Below are positions 47,106 to 59,656 of a DNA stretch of 64,000 nt, piece by piece. The DNA is taken from contig RQOL01000627.1 in the NCBI GenBank assembly GCA_013076295.1, forward strand, positions 120,236 through 184,235. Direction: 5' to 3'. Position numbers and translations under genes: made by a program. The notes under the pieces are model-generated. The model searched no databases. It had not been told where the DNA came from and saw nothing but the letters and a program-made list of their open reading frames with translations. Origin of the DNA: Sanderia malayensis (Eukaryota; Cnidaria; Scyphozoa; Semaeostomeae; Pelagiidae). Positions within the stretch are counted from its first letter, which is position 1. Each line of letters starts with the position of its first letter.

Positions 47106-47898
47106 GCACATCAATGGCAACGACAAGATGATCCGATGGCGTTTTGTGATTCATGGAGGCATCCATGGCTTTTGCAGATGTGTTGTACACCTAAACTGCA
47201 CATCCAACAACCGAGCAGAAACAGTCCTATGACATTTTCAGGAAGCTGTACAGACGTTTGGCTAGTTTGGCTGCCCTGCAAGGGTGCGCAGTGACCATGG
47301 AATGGAGAACACCGCTGTAGCTCGATTTATTCTGGAAAATAGAGCAATCGTTAATTCATCTTTTATAACAGGCCTTTCGGTGCACAATCACAGGATTGAA
47401 CGGCTCTGGTGAGATGTATCTCAATGTGTTATCAGCAATTACAAAAACTTATTCTATTCGCTGGAAGATGAAGAAAAGCTAGACCCTTCTGATGAATTAC
47501 GTCTCTTAGCTCTCCAATACATTTATCTCCCACGAATTAACAGATGAATCTCCGAGTTTGTTAGGCAATGGAACAATCACCCCCTGCATACAGAGCATTC
47601 ACAAAGCCCATTACAGTTATGGACAGCAGGTATCCATTCCTTTGCTCTCTCAGACCTAATTAATATAACTGATATTCTGGATTATACTCAACATGGTGCT
47701 GATTTTGATGTTCCTTTGCCGGAAATTGAAACCAGAAATGATGTTGAAGTCCCACAACCTGATTTTACGTTTAATGACCAAGAGTTGGATTATTTGACCT
47801 CTATGATACAGCTATTAAATGATGATGGAGTTCATGCAATATCGCTGTATGAACGAACAGTGGCTATAATGAATCAACTTTTACTTGAACAAGAATAA
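47106..47898 (+). pseudogene. IS3EU-like transposase, exon 2
   Basis: Catalytic core in one frame after the acceptor at 47105: [46 protein letters not shown] (second Asp), [11 protein letters not shown] (Glu), YIYLPRINR, WNNHPLHTEHSQSPLQLWTA. Stops at 47230 (TGA), 47263 (TAG), 47410 (TGA) and 47545 (TGA). The first catalytic Asp, expected in the HxDG phrase, is Asn here. The C-terminal tail is acidic and ends LLLEQE. A dead copy, but one frame throughout. Confidence 0.8.
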
Positions 47899-48174
47899 AA
47901 ACTACTATGTTCAAATATAGTTGAACTTCGATAACTCTAACTCTTAAGTTAAGGCAGATAAATATTTTTTGCAGTAGGCAAGGGGTTTAAGTTATATAGG
48001 GCCGAGGGACACCCTATCTTCAAAGTACGCAGAATATTTCCTGCTGGGCAATGTAATTTTTTTCTGCACATAATTTTCTGATGCTAAAATCTTCAGATTA
48101 GCTTCTGATCATTAATTTTAAACTTATGGAGGTGGAATTGTTGTATTAAGGTGATATACTAAAAGTCCATACTG
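47899..48174. other. no gene seen
   Basis: AT-rich spacer between the IS3EU-like gene and the HECT fragment. The terminal repeat of the IS3EU-like element was not found. Confidence 0.35.
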
Positions 48175-48470
48175 TTAAATATTTCCAAAGCCAAAACATT
48201 CTCTAAGCATCGAGGTTCCAGCTTCAACCATATCTTCAAGGCTCCTTATGTGTGTAGGTAAATTCAAACGAAGGTAACAGGTTGAAGATGTTGGCCTACA
48301 CTTGCAGCCTTCCGCACAAGAGCTTGTGAATACAACTGTAATCTTGTTCGGAAATCCAATGGCGGGCACCTGATTTGTTCCTGTGATGAACTTAAGAACC
48401 TCTTGTAATGACAACTGAGATTTAGACCCGCATATAATTCTTAGATTTATCATCACACATATAATTCTTA
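48175..48470 (-). pseudogene. HECT ubiquitin-ligase C-lobe fragment
   Basis: Minus-strand frame matching the last about 90 residues of HECT E3 ligases: SLQEVLKFITGTNQVPAIGF, FPNKITVVFTSS, CKCRPTSSTCYLRLNLPTH, SLEDMVEAGTSMLRECFGFG. The catalytic Cys in TSSTC is kept. The rest of the HECT domain and any upstream domains are missing; the upstream side runs into small duplications and a hairpin. It is either a last exon of a host ligase or a captured piece, with no way to choose here. Confidence 0.75.
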
Positions 48471-48491
48471 GATTTAGACCCGCATATACTT

Positions 48492-48537
48492 CTTAGACCC
48501 GCATATAATTGAAATATCAATTATATGCGGGTCTAAG
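48492..48537. repeat. perfect 21-bp-arm hairpin
   Basis: CTTAGACCCGCATATAATTGA, loop AATA, and its exact complement. Related pieces of the same words (CTTAGATTTAGACCCGCATAT) are duplicated just to the left, at the edge of the HECT fragment. Confidence 0.9.
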
Positions 48538-48969
48538 ATCTTGTTCTCAATCAGCTCGAGTCTAATCAATTTCCCAAATGGGTCGATATACACTTTCACA
48601 GCAAGTTGCTAGCAGAAGGCTACAAAATTTATGCATACTAAGTGTCTTCAGTGCTTTGGTGTAGTTTAGTGCACCTTGGTTTAAAACTTAGGGCTAGGTG
48701 GACTTGCAAGAAGTCTCACTCTCTTTGGGCCCAAAAACAAAGTTCAGTGGTGGGGAGAGTTTGGAGAGTGAGACTTGTAATACTCGTCCATCAGAGCGAG
48801 GCTACGTACATTCCTTGCCATCAGACGGACAGAATATTGTCTGCCGGCAAATCCTTTGAAGTGTGAATCTGACCAATGAAATCCCAAGATTTTGGAAGAT
48901 ATTTGCCTGAGACGGGGGGAGAGTGAGCACACTGCAGCACCATCAAATGGTTTTATTTTGAGGAGAATA

Positions 48970-51538
48970 ATGGCCGCCGCGTCTTGTAATCCCGACTTCG
49001 TTGTGGCTGCCTCTGAAAAACTTGGTTACGAAAAACTGGAGGATTTTCAACGAGATGACGTTCTTGCCGTTCTACGTGGGCAAGACGTTTTTGTCGCAGC
49101 ACCCACTGGATTGGGAAAGTCATTAATTTTCCAGTTAATTCCATTTGCTGTTGAGGAACAACAGAAGGAAGAATGGCCTAATAACCGAAGCCAAATGAAT
49201 GACAGTTTTGTACTCGTTGTTTCTCCGCTCATATCATTAATGAGGGACCAAGTTCAAAGATTGAGAGAGCAAGAAATTCATAGCCTGTCGCTTTCTGATC
49301 CAGACGTGACAGCAAAGCATCTTATGACAGAAAAATAGAGGTTTCTGTTTGGTTCGGCAGAAAGTATCCTGTGAAGGAAGTTGAGAGTCGTTTTAAAGTC
49401 ACCCGAGTTTCAGAGAAGATTATGCTGTGTTGTAATCGATGAAAGCCATTGCATAGTTAAATGGTGTGTTTTTTGTTGTTTTTTAGTTTGCTATTTTCAA
49501 AATATAAAAATTTTCCTCAATAATGTGCAAACAAGAAACAAACATATTTGATTAAGGGGGCATAGACAAAGGGGGCTTTGAGGGATCCAGCTAATTCCAT
49601 TTGCTGTTGAGGAACAACAGAAGGAAGAATGGCCTAATAACCGAAGCCAAACGAATGACAGTTTTGTACTCGTTGTTTCTCCGCTCATATCATTAATGAG
49701 GGACCAAGTTCAAAGATTGAGAGAGCAAGAAATTCATAGCCTGTCGCTTTCTGATCCAGACGTGACAGCAAAGCATCTTATGACAGAAAAATAGAGGTTT
49801 CTGTTTGGTTCGGCAGAAAGTATCCTGTGAAGGAAGTTGAGAGTCGTTTTAAAGTCACCCGAGTTTCAGAGAAGATTATGCTGTGTTGTAATCGATGAAA
49901 GCCATTGCATAGTTAAATGGTGTGTTTTTTGTTGTTTTTTAGTTTGCTATTTTCAAAATATAAAAATTTTCCTCAATAATGTGCAAGCAAGAAACAAACA
50001 TATTTGATTAAGGGGGCATAGACAAAGGGGCTTTGAGGGATCCAAGCCCCCCACTAATCATCATAATTCATCATTCTGCATATAGTCTGAACAACTGTCC
50101 CACCCTCCATCATCATTCATTTTATTTTTATAATAATCCCAACTGATTGTCCTTTATTTTGTTTCAGGGGTTCACAAAGTCAAAACATGAAAAGATTCCT
50201 TCATTTGTATGGACAGTTAGGTGAGCTTCGCTCATTATGGGTGCTGTATTGTGACATTCCCTATCTAGCAATGAAAGCCACAGCCACAAAGGAAACTACT
50301 ACAAGACTTATCAGAAACCTTGAAATGAAGAACCCACTACAAATAATTAAATCCCCTCACAGAGGCAACATCCACTATTCTGTCATACGACTGCAGCATG
50401 ATAACATTGAAGAAATATTCCAACCTGTTATCGATGACCTGAAAGCTAACAGATATAACACTCAGAGGTGCATAATATTTTGTCAACGGCTTAAGAGTGC
50501 ACGTGCACTGTATAGGTTATTTGATAGTCAGCTCCGAGAACATTTCCAAGAATCAAAGCCGTATGAAAAATACCAAGGAAAAACAGAGGATGCAGCAAAG
50601 GAATATATTTCCAAGTCATTTGCAGACATCAATGGTTCAGTAAGAGTACTAATTGCCACAATTGCTTTTGGAATGGGGGTTGATTGCAAAGGCTTGAGAT
50701 TTGTCATTCATTTTGGTCCTCCTGCAGATATCGACAGCTATTGCCAAGAAACTGGGAGAGCTGGTAGGGATGGGAAACAAAGCTATGCACTGCTGATAAT
50801 GTATCCAAGATGTATGAACTCCAAACGAGTTTCCATTGAAATGAAGGAATATTGCTCAAATACAGAAAAATGTAGGCAAGATCTAATTTAACAACATTTC
50901 TCAGGGCAATACAAGAAAGTTGCACCTCTTCATAATTGCTGTGACATTTGCTGTAATAAATTTGATTGCAGTCTAAATAATGAGGCATATTCAAAACAAC
51001 ACACGCTTTCATCAACCTTTGAAAAACATCTAAACCAAGAAGTATCATTGCAACAATGTTCTTCTTATGAAGTCATTTCAGATACTTTAAAAACTGAATT
51101 GAGATTGGAATTGATGCAGTACAGGATGGCTACTACAAAATCATCATCAGAAATGTACACAGGAAGTGAATCATGTCTGGCTTTCCAAGGCTAGCTGTTG
51201 ATGAGTTGATTAGCAACTGCATGAAAATCAAGGAGCCAAATGATGTGATGAGGTTATCATCTATCCTTAACAGTGACCTGTGCACACTCTTATGGAAAAT
51301 CGTCACTGAAGCTTTGAAGAAAGAGTCATTTGTAAATATCAATTTACAAACATTGCCTTTGCCTGAAAGTCAAATCGGGGCAGACCTGGCAGACTCTGAT
51401 GATTCATATGAAACATCAGAAAGTGAGACTTCAGGAGACTCTTCGGATTCAGATCATTTTACAAACTTAAAATACAGATACAAGTCAAGATTACCTTCAT
51501 CATCCAGTGATGACTCAAATAAAACGACACAAACATAA
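48970..51538 (+). pseudogene. RecQ-like DNA helicase of the AcademH-like element
   Basis: Exon 1 (48970-49463) starts MAAASCNPDFVVAASEKLGY and has motif 0/I (EDFQRDDVLAVL; VAAPTGLGKSLIFQL), Ia (VLVVSPLISLMRDQV) and II (VVIDESHCIVKW). It has in-frame TAG at 49336 and TGA near 49372. Exon 2 (50168 on) has GELRSLWVLYCDIPYLAMKA with motif III, IIFCQRLKSARALY, VLIATIAFGMGVD (V) and YCQETGRAGRDGKQS (VI). A TAA at 50889 follows, then Cys clusters (NCCDICCNKFDC) like the RecQ zinc region, a frameshift near 51172, and an acidic Ser-rich tail. A 456-bp tandem duplication repeats motifs Ia-II. Dead copy. Confidence 0.84.
49141..50047 (+). repeat. 456-bp tandem duplication within the helicase gene
   Basis: 49138-49590 is repeated at 49594-50047 with few differences (for example CAAATGAATG against CAAACGAATG). 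It includes the end of exon 1 with the splice donor and part of the intron. The second copy lacks motif I. Confidence 0.9.
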
Positions 51539-51627
51539 CAAACAAAACATAACTCAACAATTTTTGAAAAACTACTCTGTATTGTATTAAAATGAGATAA
51601 ACAAATTAGAGAGCTTTTACTGAATAT

Positions 51628-51938
51628 TTAATGAGTGAAAGGTTCTTGAAATTGTTGAAATACTTTCATTGACTGGAATTGTTTAAGTTTTTCTTTCATC
51701 CACTCAGAAACAGCCACAGTGTCGATTTGTTCCAACACGTTCTTCTTAAATCCTGGGAATGCCTGGTGCTCCCTTCCTGGTATGCATACAAAAATTCTTT
51801 TTGTTGCCAATTGCTTTGAAAGATCCATGACTTCATTTCTGATATCTGGCTTTGAATGTCTGCCACTGGGTTTCTTTACTTCTACAGCTTTGTCAAAAGT
51901 TTCCATAACTTTATTCATATGGTTGTAACTGCGACTGG
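51628..51938 (-). pseudogene. AcademH-like transposase, C-terminal end
   Basis: Minus strand: SRSYNHMNKVMETFDKAVEV, KQLATKRIFVCIPGREHQAF and SEWMKEKLKQFQ, ending EPFTH. This matches the usual C-terminus of DUF6589-type proteins. It joins in frame to KSIKGA at 56413 when the 51939-56412 insert and one TGG are removed. Confidence 0.78.
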
Positions 51939-51949
51939 TAGTAGGGTCG

Positions 51950-54900
51950 AAATTTATGGTCCCCGTGACAACTTTTAGTAGACCTTGTTTTGAAGATGGA
52001 TTTTGGTATTTTAAAGTATGCTCTACAAAATGAGCTTGGGTAGAGACAATGTTGTGCCAACGAGTCTTCATCAGGAGGAAGCCTCTCTGTACTCTTCTTT
52101 TTCATTGAAAGCCATTTTGAGGATCTTGCTTCTGCAAGAGACTGGCTTGATACATCACCATGGATACATTTAATAGTAAATTGGGTTAACTTTTGTATAC
52201 GGTCTGGACATAGTTCAACTTGCAATCCAAGATCAGAAATCAAACTGGCAAACTCTGGAGTTTTCTTTGCTTTCTCCAGCACTCAGACTTTTCCATGACC
52301 AAAGAAACCACTGATTGCATCTGCAACTGTGAAGGCATGTAGTTGCACGAGGACTGAAGCTAGCTCTGAAGAACACATTTGGTGACAATCAAATAGATGG
52401 CCTTTTTGGTACAACAGCATTTGACCAGGAAGCTCATGGGCAGCATGTGCAGCAATTGTAACAACATCCGTATCTTCACTATCGATTATGACCGGGTTTT
52501 GGCATTGCGAGAGCACTTTAGAGGCATGAAAGAACAGCTTTGTATCAGCTTCATGGTGATGGCATTCCAATTCTGGGCTCACAGCTGAGGTCTTTAAGTT
52601 GACGCATTTCTCCCTTGTTGTGTAGAAAAACTCTTGAGGTTTATCCAACGCTAATAATTTGAACTCTTTCCAAAGAAATTCTTGTAGAGGTAGTTTATTT
52701 CCTTTGTTGGCAAAGAAACTGTTGAATGCCTTCGCCTTTGGCACAGCCTGGTCGCGTTTGCTGTAAACATTGCAACTTCCAGAAATAAACACTGAATATA
52801 TTGATCTTCTTTGATGCTCCATGTCTTTAATCGAATTGGGGACATCATAGCGGTCATTTATGAAATGAAAAGTTGATGCATGCTTGTGGCGTGACATCGC
52901 AATTCCAAATATCTTTGCAGCATAATCTGCCCAAGTGAAAAATTCACCATCCTCTTTGTCTCTGTCCTCTTGAGTTGGAGTTGCTAAGCGCCAATATAAA
53001 CCCATGTCGAGAAGGGCTCTGTGCGTGTCAGACAATGTTTATTTCTTGACGTCTTCAAGGACGAGTACATCAACTAACCTCACCTTGACTGTTTTGCGTA
53101 GGGTACTGTTCACATTGAAAAGAGCTAGTGGTACCTCTGGGCTTCCTTTCAGTGCTTGCTCAACTGAACCTGCTGAAATTATCCCAGATGCTACAGCGAG
53201 TGGTGCCAATCCTGATCCATTGAATCTTGAAAAGATTGTACGAAGGAAGGTCACCTGAATATGAAAACCTCCCAGGATTGGCAGAACAAGTTTGAATTCT
53301 TCTGGGTTCTCACTCTTTACTTCTTTGGTAAGTGCATACACAGGCTGATCTCCTGTTAACTGTATAAATGGCATTCTCTTGTCTTCCGCTGCTCTAACAC
53401 ATCTTTTGATGACTTCATTTACTACTGACTTGTTTGGTGGCTTTGGCAATGTTAAGTGGAAGTATGCCTTACTCTTGCAGATGGGATCAAGGATGGATGC
53501 ATAAAAACCAGAGTAGGCCCCATTGTTTTGTTTTTCTGGCGTCACAGGTTCCAGATTGGGATGAAGATGAACCAGTGCGTGGGTAAATCCTCGTAACTTT
53601 TGGCACATGGTACCTTCTTTCAATGATACATCGAACTGTGCGATTGGCCCAGGATTGCCTCTCTTCTTTGTTTTGTACCCAGCTATCGTGTGTTGTCCCT
53701 TTGGAAGCAGCCTAATGGCTTCTTTCGAGGGTATTAGTAACTTCAGGCCTTGGTGAGCAATCCTGTTTTCCAATTATTCTTGCTGAACAAACATGAAGTT
53801 AGTCCTGTGAGAAGTACCATCTCCTAAAAAGAAGAAGGGAAATTATAGCGAACAAAATAAAACAAGAATATCAAAAATTTGTTTGGAAACTCTTCTCGTT
53901 CTGAAAGAAATAGAATTGAACTTGAAGACCTTAATTCGCAGATTAATTTTCTATTTCATCACTATCACTCGGTACAAAATTGACTTCTTAACTATTTTCA
54001 GCAAGTTGTTCTGCATGTCTAGGTTAAATTTGTGAGAGGGTAATTTCTTACCATCTCTGGTATCTTCTTTGAAATCATCGTTGTCAAATGCGGCAACACC
54101 AGGAACTCCTGGCGCCAATTGTTCTGGACAAACTGGATTCTACAATGAAAAAAAAGCCAAAATTACCTTACCATCGCAAGTTAGCTCCATGAAATACGTC
54201 AGACTTTGTCGGACCGACATAGTGGTTCAGGACGTTGAACAATGTAGATACTAATTAACCTACCTCCTCTCCCTCATGAACGTTTTCAAGAGCATGATGA
54301 GCTCTTTGTTTCTTGTTAGTCTGTGAACTGTTACAGCTAGCTGAGTCTGTAAAATAACAGAATCGATGCTTAGTACAGGCATAAAGACAAACATATATAT
54401 TTCACTTTTAATAGCAAATTATCTGCAAATAATAACTAAAATAACGACGAAAGACTGATTACCTGAAAAAGAGATCTCCGTTTTGTAATGAATGCCAGCA
54501 AAATATCACTTAAAGCTGCAATAATGGGATCTTCACAATCATCAGCAAAGTCTCTTGTGGATGGATCATGCAACCATGTAAGAAAGTGTCTCAGTTCTTC
54601 TGGAGGCTGTTTTTCTTCTTTGAGTCTGTCTGAATGTGGTGGCCATTGTTGCATGGGGTGGTTTTTGAGCGTGTCTCGTAGGTGACGCGCAACATTATTC
54701 AACAAATGTTCTTTGTCAATTCCCCATGAATTTATTGCTGCCTCTATGTAAGTTCCTCCACTCTTGCTATCATACACAATGGTGCTTTCATTTTTCTGAA
54801 ATCGGCTGTGGAAACCTAGTTCATCCCCAAAGGCATCTTCCAAAATCTTCTTGATATATGAAGTTCTTTCACATTCGGGATAGTTGAAGTTATCAAGAAG

Positions 54901-55700
54901 TTTGTTGTAATCTTTCATTAGGCCTTTCAATGTTCTTGGCTCCTTATCTCTAATTACACATTCCCTTACATGCTCGAAAAACAATTGGTTGAATTCTTCC
55001 TTTCTAACACGCTGAACATGTAATGTTCCTTCGTCTTGTCTACCATACCTTATGTGCTGATTCCAGCAACTCTTATGATACCTCACTTCGCGTGCAAACG
55101 GGTCTTCACACTCTCTTAAAAAGTGAAGAATCCTTTCCCGAACTATCCCATCTTTTAGAAAGATAGTTGCGGATTTTAATTTCATCCATGTACTTTTCTG
55201 CTCCAAGAGATGCAAATTTGAGGTTTTCCTGTCACGATGAGGTTTTCCTGTCACGATCCTTTCATGCAAAATATGCACAGGTTATTATCATGTAAATTCC
55301 CTGTCTGTGACCGTCTATGAACAGAAGATATGTTTGCTGGAAATTCTGAACCTGGCATGAAATCATTTGACTGTGCCCTCTCTGGAGATTCTTCTTGTTG
55401 TCTTTTTCTTAACAAGGCACTTTCGAGTCTTTTGGAATCTCCAAGCTTTAATCTACATGTCTTATGAATAAAATGACCTTCGGGTCCGCTTTCCCAGTAA
55501 GTTTCTTGGTAAATACTTCCGTATGGATCTAATCCCATCCATTTCTCAGCGACACCCTTGAGATCCTTCCAAGCTCGGATGTCTTTTCTCTCTTCTTTTG
55601 AATCAAAGCAGTCGTCCTTGCAAGCAAGACATACCCCAAGTGACACCTTGTGCCTTTTTGCAGCGCTTTCTGGCTTTGCTTTCAAAACTTGCTCCGACAT
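51950..55700 (-). pseudogene. XPG/PIN-like nuclease-bearing transposon protein
   Basis: Long multi-exon minus-strand gene from the Met at 55700. In order: Cys-rich units (VCLACKDDCF, HFIHKTCRLKLGDSKRL, CIFCMKG, RYHKSCWNQHIRY); a helical region; short exons near 54.3 and 54.1 kb; a core with QLTGDQPVYALTKEV and LPILGGFHIQVTFLRTIFSR; SRHKHASTFHFINDRYDVPN; and an acidic nuclease-like region LECHHHEADTKLFFHA and VIIDSEDTDVVTIAAHAAHE, GFFGHGKV. In-frame stops lie at 53039 and 52283, with a frameshift near 55260 by a 19-bp duplication. The final codons run through the terminal repeat. This architecture recurs in invertebrate Academ-like elements; whether it is the transposase or an accessory is uncertain. 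Confidence 0.7.
55220..55257. repeat. 19-bp tandem duplication in coding sequence
   Basis: GAGGTTTTCCTGTCACGAT occurs twice in a row. Its length is not a multiple of three, so it shifts the frame of the XPG-bearing gene. Confidence 0.88.
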
Positions 55701-56412
55701 TAGCTACCAGCAAAGTTTCATCTCACAGTAATCAAAGCACAAGTTAGACAGATTTAGGATTGAATATTTTCAACCAAGGGATCGTATTTTCATGAACAAA
55801 GTATTATTTACATAAAAGCAGCTATGAGAATAAAATAATGCACTTAAAACAAAATTTCTCAATCACAGGTGACATAGACATTGTTAAATATCAATTTCAT
55901 ACGGAAATTTTGAATCTTTGTGATTCCTTGACATGACTAGATTGATATGCAAGTGCATTGATATGGCAAATTGATGGAAATTTTAAAGATAAAGTTGGAA
56001 TATTAAGATCATAGCTAAGGCTTATAGCCACGTTAGTTTTTGAAACGGTCCTGGTATTATAAGAACTGTATTTTCACTTTCCTATCTGTGATGTCATCTA
56101 CTTTTGCTGACGTCATAGCATAATTTGCTGACATCAGCAAAATGTGATTTAATTTACATCAATCGAAAGCTTTTCACATGAGGAATGGAATGGTGTATCA
56201 CTTTGATGAATTTGACTTCCCAGTCTCAAGTTATGACCGTAAAACAGATTTTTCAAGTGCCAATGTTGTGACGTCATTTCCGGGCAATGCCCATCCAAAT
56301 TCAAAATGTACCCAGGCTCATTTTGTAGGGCATACTTTAAAGTACCGAAATCAATCTTCAAAACAAGGTCTACTAAAAGTTGTCACGGGGACCGTAAATT
56401 TCAACCCTACTA

Positions 56413-59400
56413 TGGCTCCTTTTATACTTTTAGATGAAACTTTGCCCTGAAAGTCCTTGCAATCCATTTTGAATGTCTTGACATGATGCTCAACAGTTCT
56501 GTCATTTTCAACATTGGTATCAATTTTACCTTGGCTGTTGTTTGTCCGATTCCAAACTAGCTCATATGCGAGTTTGGGGGATAACAGATAGTGGACTTGG
56601 GCCAATGTGAATAGACAATAGAATGAATATTTGTGCTTTGCTTCTAATTTGAAAAAGAGGAGAAGTACTTTGTACAGGCGGATTATGCGCTGCCCATCGC
56701 CATGTTTCCTTGCATCTACGAAGTCTTTCGCTAGCAATCCCAATGCTAATGCATTACGAGAGTAGTTGTAAATTGAATCATCATTCTCACTTGATTCTTT
56801 CTTCTTTAATCCTGGAATGTTATGCTTTGCTTGTAGGTGGTTGCGAAGATATTTTGCTTTTTTGTAACTTTTACTACAGTACTGGCAGTTGTAACCACCA
56901 GCACTACCAAAGTCGGGTATTTGAGGAAGTGCAAAATTATCAACAATGTCATTTAGTAGCTTTTCTTTGACAGCGTTTCGTTCAATGGGGAGGCAAGGGA
57001 ACTTTGGGAGATGTGCTTTTACAGCATCATAGCATGAAAGGACAAGAGCATCTGTATAGCTAGCCAAGAGATCATAGCTTGCGTCTGGGTCCTCCATAGG
57101 ATTAAGTGGCATGTTCACAGCATTTAAGAAGTTCTTGGCTTGATATAATGTCCCAAATCGCTTGCACTGTTTTTATCCAATAGAATTCGCCATACCACCT
57201 AGCATGATATTACAAATAAAAATATAAAAAATATAATGAATATTTAACAAGCTATTGATAGATAAGGTACTTAGAATAGTTTTGTTTCAAGTCACACTCT
57301 GATAATGACAAGTCAGAAAGGCCTAAGTGTGCTAAAATTTTCTCGTTTTGTTTAACTCTTAATCAGGGGTGCAACTGGCTCAAAAATTTGATTGCTTTTT
57401 GGCATGACTTACCGCCAAGAAATTCCCAAAGGTGTGAAAATCTTCCATGCATGGCATTAGACCTTGCAGGCATGCTTTGGGGTTCCTGGAATTGCATCGA
57501 TCATCCTGGGCATGCAATTCTCTTTCCAATGTCAACAAATCACCACAACTTAAAGTTGCAACTTGATCTCCAGCTGAGGTAATTGGTACATAGCTTTGAA
57601 GATGTTCGATTATAGAGATGATATCATGGCTGTCATTTTCATTGAGCTCCAACACGCCCAAGCTTACCTTGAAAGAAAATGGAAATAAGAATTTTTGTAA
57701 ACTTTCAGAATGTTACCTTTTGCTCAAGTACATAGTGGGATAAATTATATTTTCAAATGTACTACATTTTCCAGAAAGAAGTTGTATAGTTTATTGTGTG
57801 GAATGGGAAGATAGTTGGTCAATATAAGAGCAACCTCAAGTCATACAAATTTCAACCTTAATTTGTGCCATAACTTACAATTTCAGATTTCTGACTCGTA
57901 AGCTTTGAGTTTTCATGTGGGGTATGATCTGAAACAAAATTATCAAGCCAATCCATCTCCTTCACATACTTTTTGATGATGCGTCCAATTATCACTTTGA
58001 ATTCATCTCAAATATGTCGATTGTCCTCCATATTTGGCAAAAACAATGACGGACAATAACTCTTCTCAGGTTGGTAACCATATTGCGTGTCAATATCACC
58101 AGAAATAGTATTATGTATTGCAAGGTTAATGAAAAGGTGTTTATGAGTGCCTGCCTTTGTTCTTGTTGTTGATCGACACTTGCTTCGCAAATCACAATTG
58201 TCCCCTAGAAGTCTGAATGTATTACAAGGGCTAATCTTGGGTTCCTCTTCACTGGCATTCCCATCATCCATTGCAATGATTTCCCAGTCTGAATATGCCT
58301 TTTCTTTAGCAACTTTTTCCATCCATTCACGTACACTAATATCAAAGCCAACACCCAGTGCTGATTGTTTATTAAGGGTATCAGGATATGATAGTGTAAC
58401 TGATAATGCATTCAGTCTTGCAAAAGCAATTTTATTTGCACCTGCTCTTCGCAAAATAAGGGAATGAAGCAATTGATGCAAATTCATTCTTTGACTGCGA
58501 GAGTGAAGGAGTTTACCTACAGCTGTTAATATTCTTGGCCTGATCTTATCTTCTGTTTTCATCTTATTCCGCTTCAGGTTTCTCTTAATACGCCCAGCAG
58601 AAAAAATAACTCCAGCAAAGTTGGGCATTTGACCCACAGTTCTTTTTCCTGGGCTTCAAAATCAATCTTTTTGTCCAATGAATCATTGTCTGCCCTGAAG
58701 ATTGTGCCTGAACTTGAACACAAATTTTTCAACTCCAAATTGATTTCTTGATACAGGAGCTTTTGCATTTCTTCTTTCAGCTGTGTATCAGCCCAAATGC
58801 AGTGTGCTATAGCTGCTAAATTCTTGGTCATCATATTTTGAACACATGAAACATACAGCTTTGGCAATGTTGTCAAGCATGGGCAATTTTCCTGTGAAAA
58901 TATAAAAAATTATTTTTTCAAACATTTATAAACATTTGACAGAAACCATCAAGTAACCACTGAATCAGAGCAATAGGAGGCTCAATTATGTTTGCCCCTA
59001 TAAATCATAGGCTGGTATCGGCCCTGCTTGCATAGCAGCTAAATAGCCATGCATGGTGCAAGATACTAGCTATGAGATAAAAAAACAGAAATAACCAAAT
59101 ACAATAATACACTCTAAATTACATTAGCTACCGGTACTTTGCCTGCAATGGAAGCACTTGCAGTTGGATCATGTTCTTTTTCCTGGACACTCTGACTCTG
59201 GTCTTCGAAATTTAGTCTGTGTCTCTTCTTTGGTGGTTTCCTGCGAGTCACTTTATTGTCCTGTTGTAATTGAATAGGGCTGGGACTTGATAACCTCTTC
59301 ATGCTTTTTCTTACAAAACTCGAACTCCTCAAACGTCCTTCTTCGAATGACTGCCTCCTGTTCTGAATATTTTCAAGTGCAGAATGAACTTGACGGTTAC

Positions 59401-59656
59401 AATTTTTACAGATGATTTTGAAGTCCAGAGAGTTCAGCGTGACACCAAGATAATGTTGGAGAGATTCGCCAGCTTTTGTCACAGCTCTTTTCTCTACATT
59501 CTAGACTCAAATTTTCATGTTGTTGGGCTTTTTTGAAATCTCCGTCCCATCTTGAAGACATAAAATGCATATATCTTGGCAGCTTGGAGACAAGTATTCC
59601 ACAATTTTGTAGTTTTCGCCAAGCGGCTGTGGTGTGCTCGTGGTTCCGGCCGCCAT
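56413..59656 (-). pseudogene. AcademH-like transposase (DUF6589-type), main part
   Basis: Multi-exon minus-strand gene from ATG at 59656 (MAAGTTSTPQPLGENYK). N-terminal Cys unit (CQDICILCLQDG, then two stops near 59506-59500, RAVTKAGESLQHYLGV, FKIICKNCNRQV). Next exons: DKIRPRILTAVGKLLHSRSQ with MNLHQLLHSLILRRAGANKI; FRLLGDNCDLRSKCRST; SAGDQVATLSCGDLLTLERE; GTLYQAKNFLNAVNMPLNPM; a C2H2 finger (YNCQYCSKSYKKAKYLRNHL); and GDGQRIIRLYKVLLLFF with SPKLAYELVWNRTNNSQGK. The frame is cut after KSIKGA by the nested element. It would mobilise the outer element; now broken by stops and the insertion. Confidence 0.75.

Larger units (their letters stand above)
51939..56412. mobile_element. nested Academ-type element with XPG-like gene
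   Basis: Terminal inverted repeats of about 110 bp: TAGTAGGGTCGAAATTTATG (left) against TAGTAGGGTTGAAATTTACG (complement of right), continuing GGTCCCCGTGACAACTTTTA in both. TGG at 51936-51938 and 56413-56415. Excision with one TGG restores the outer transposase frame (KSIKGA to SRSYNH). It carries one long minus-strand gene. Its ends do not match those of the outer element, so it is a separate family. Confidence 0.82.

Noticed and set aside
51939..59656. A single three-gene system of RecQ helicase, DUF6589-type protein and XPG-like nuclease
   Set aside because: The nuclease gene sits between its own inverted repeats with a TGG duplication inside the transposase gene, so it belongs to a separate element.
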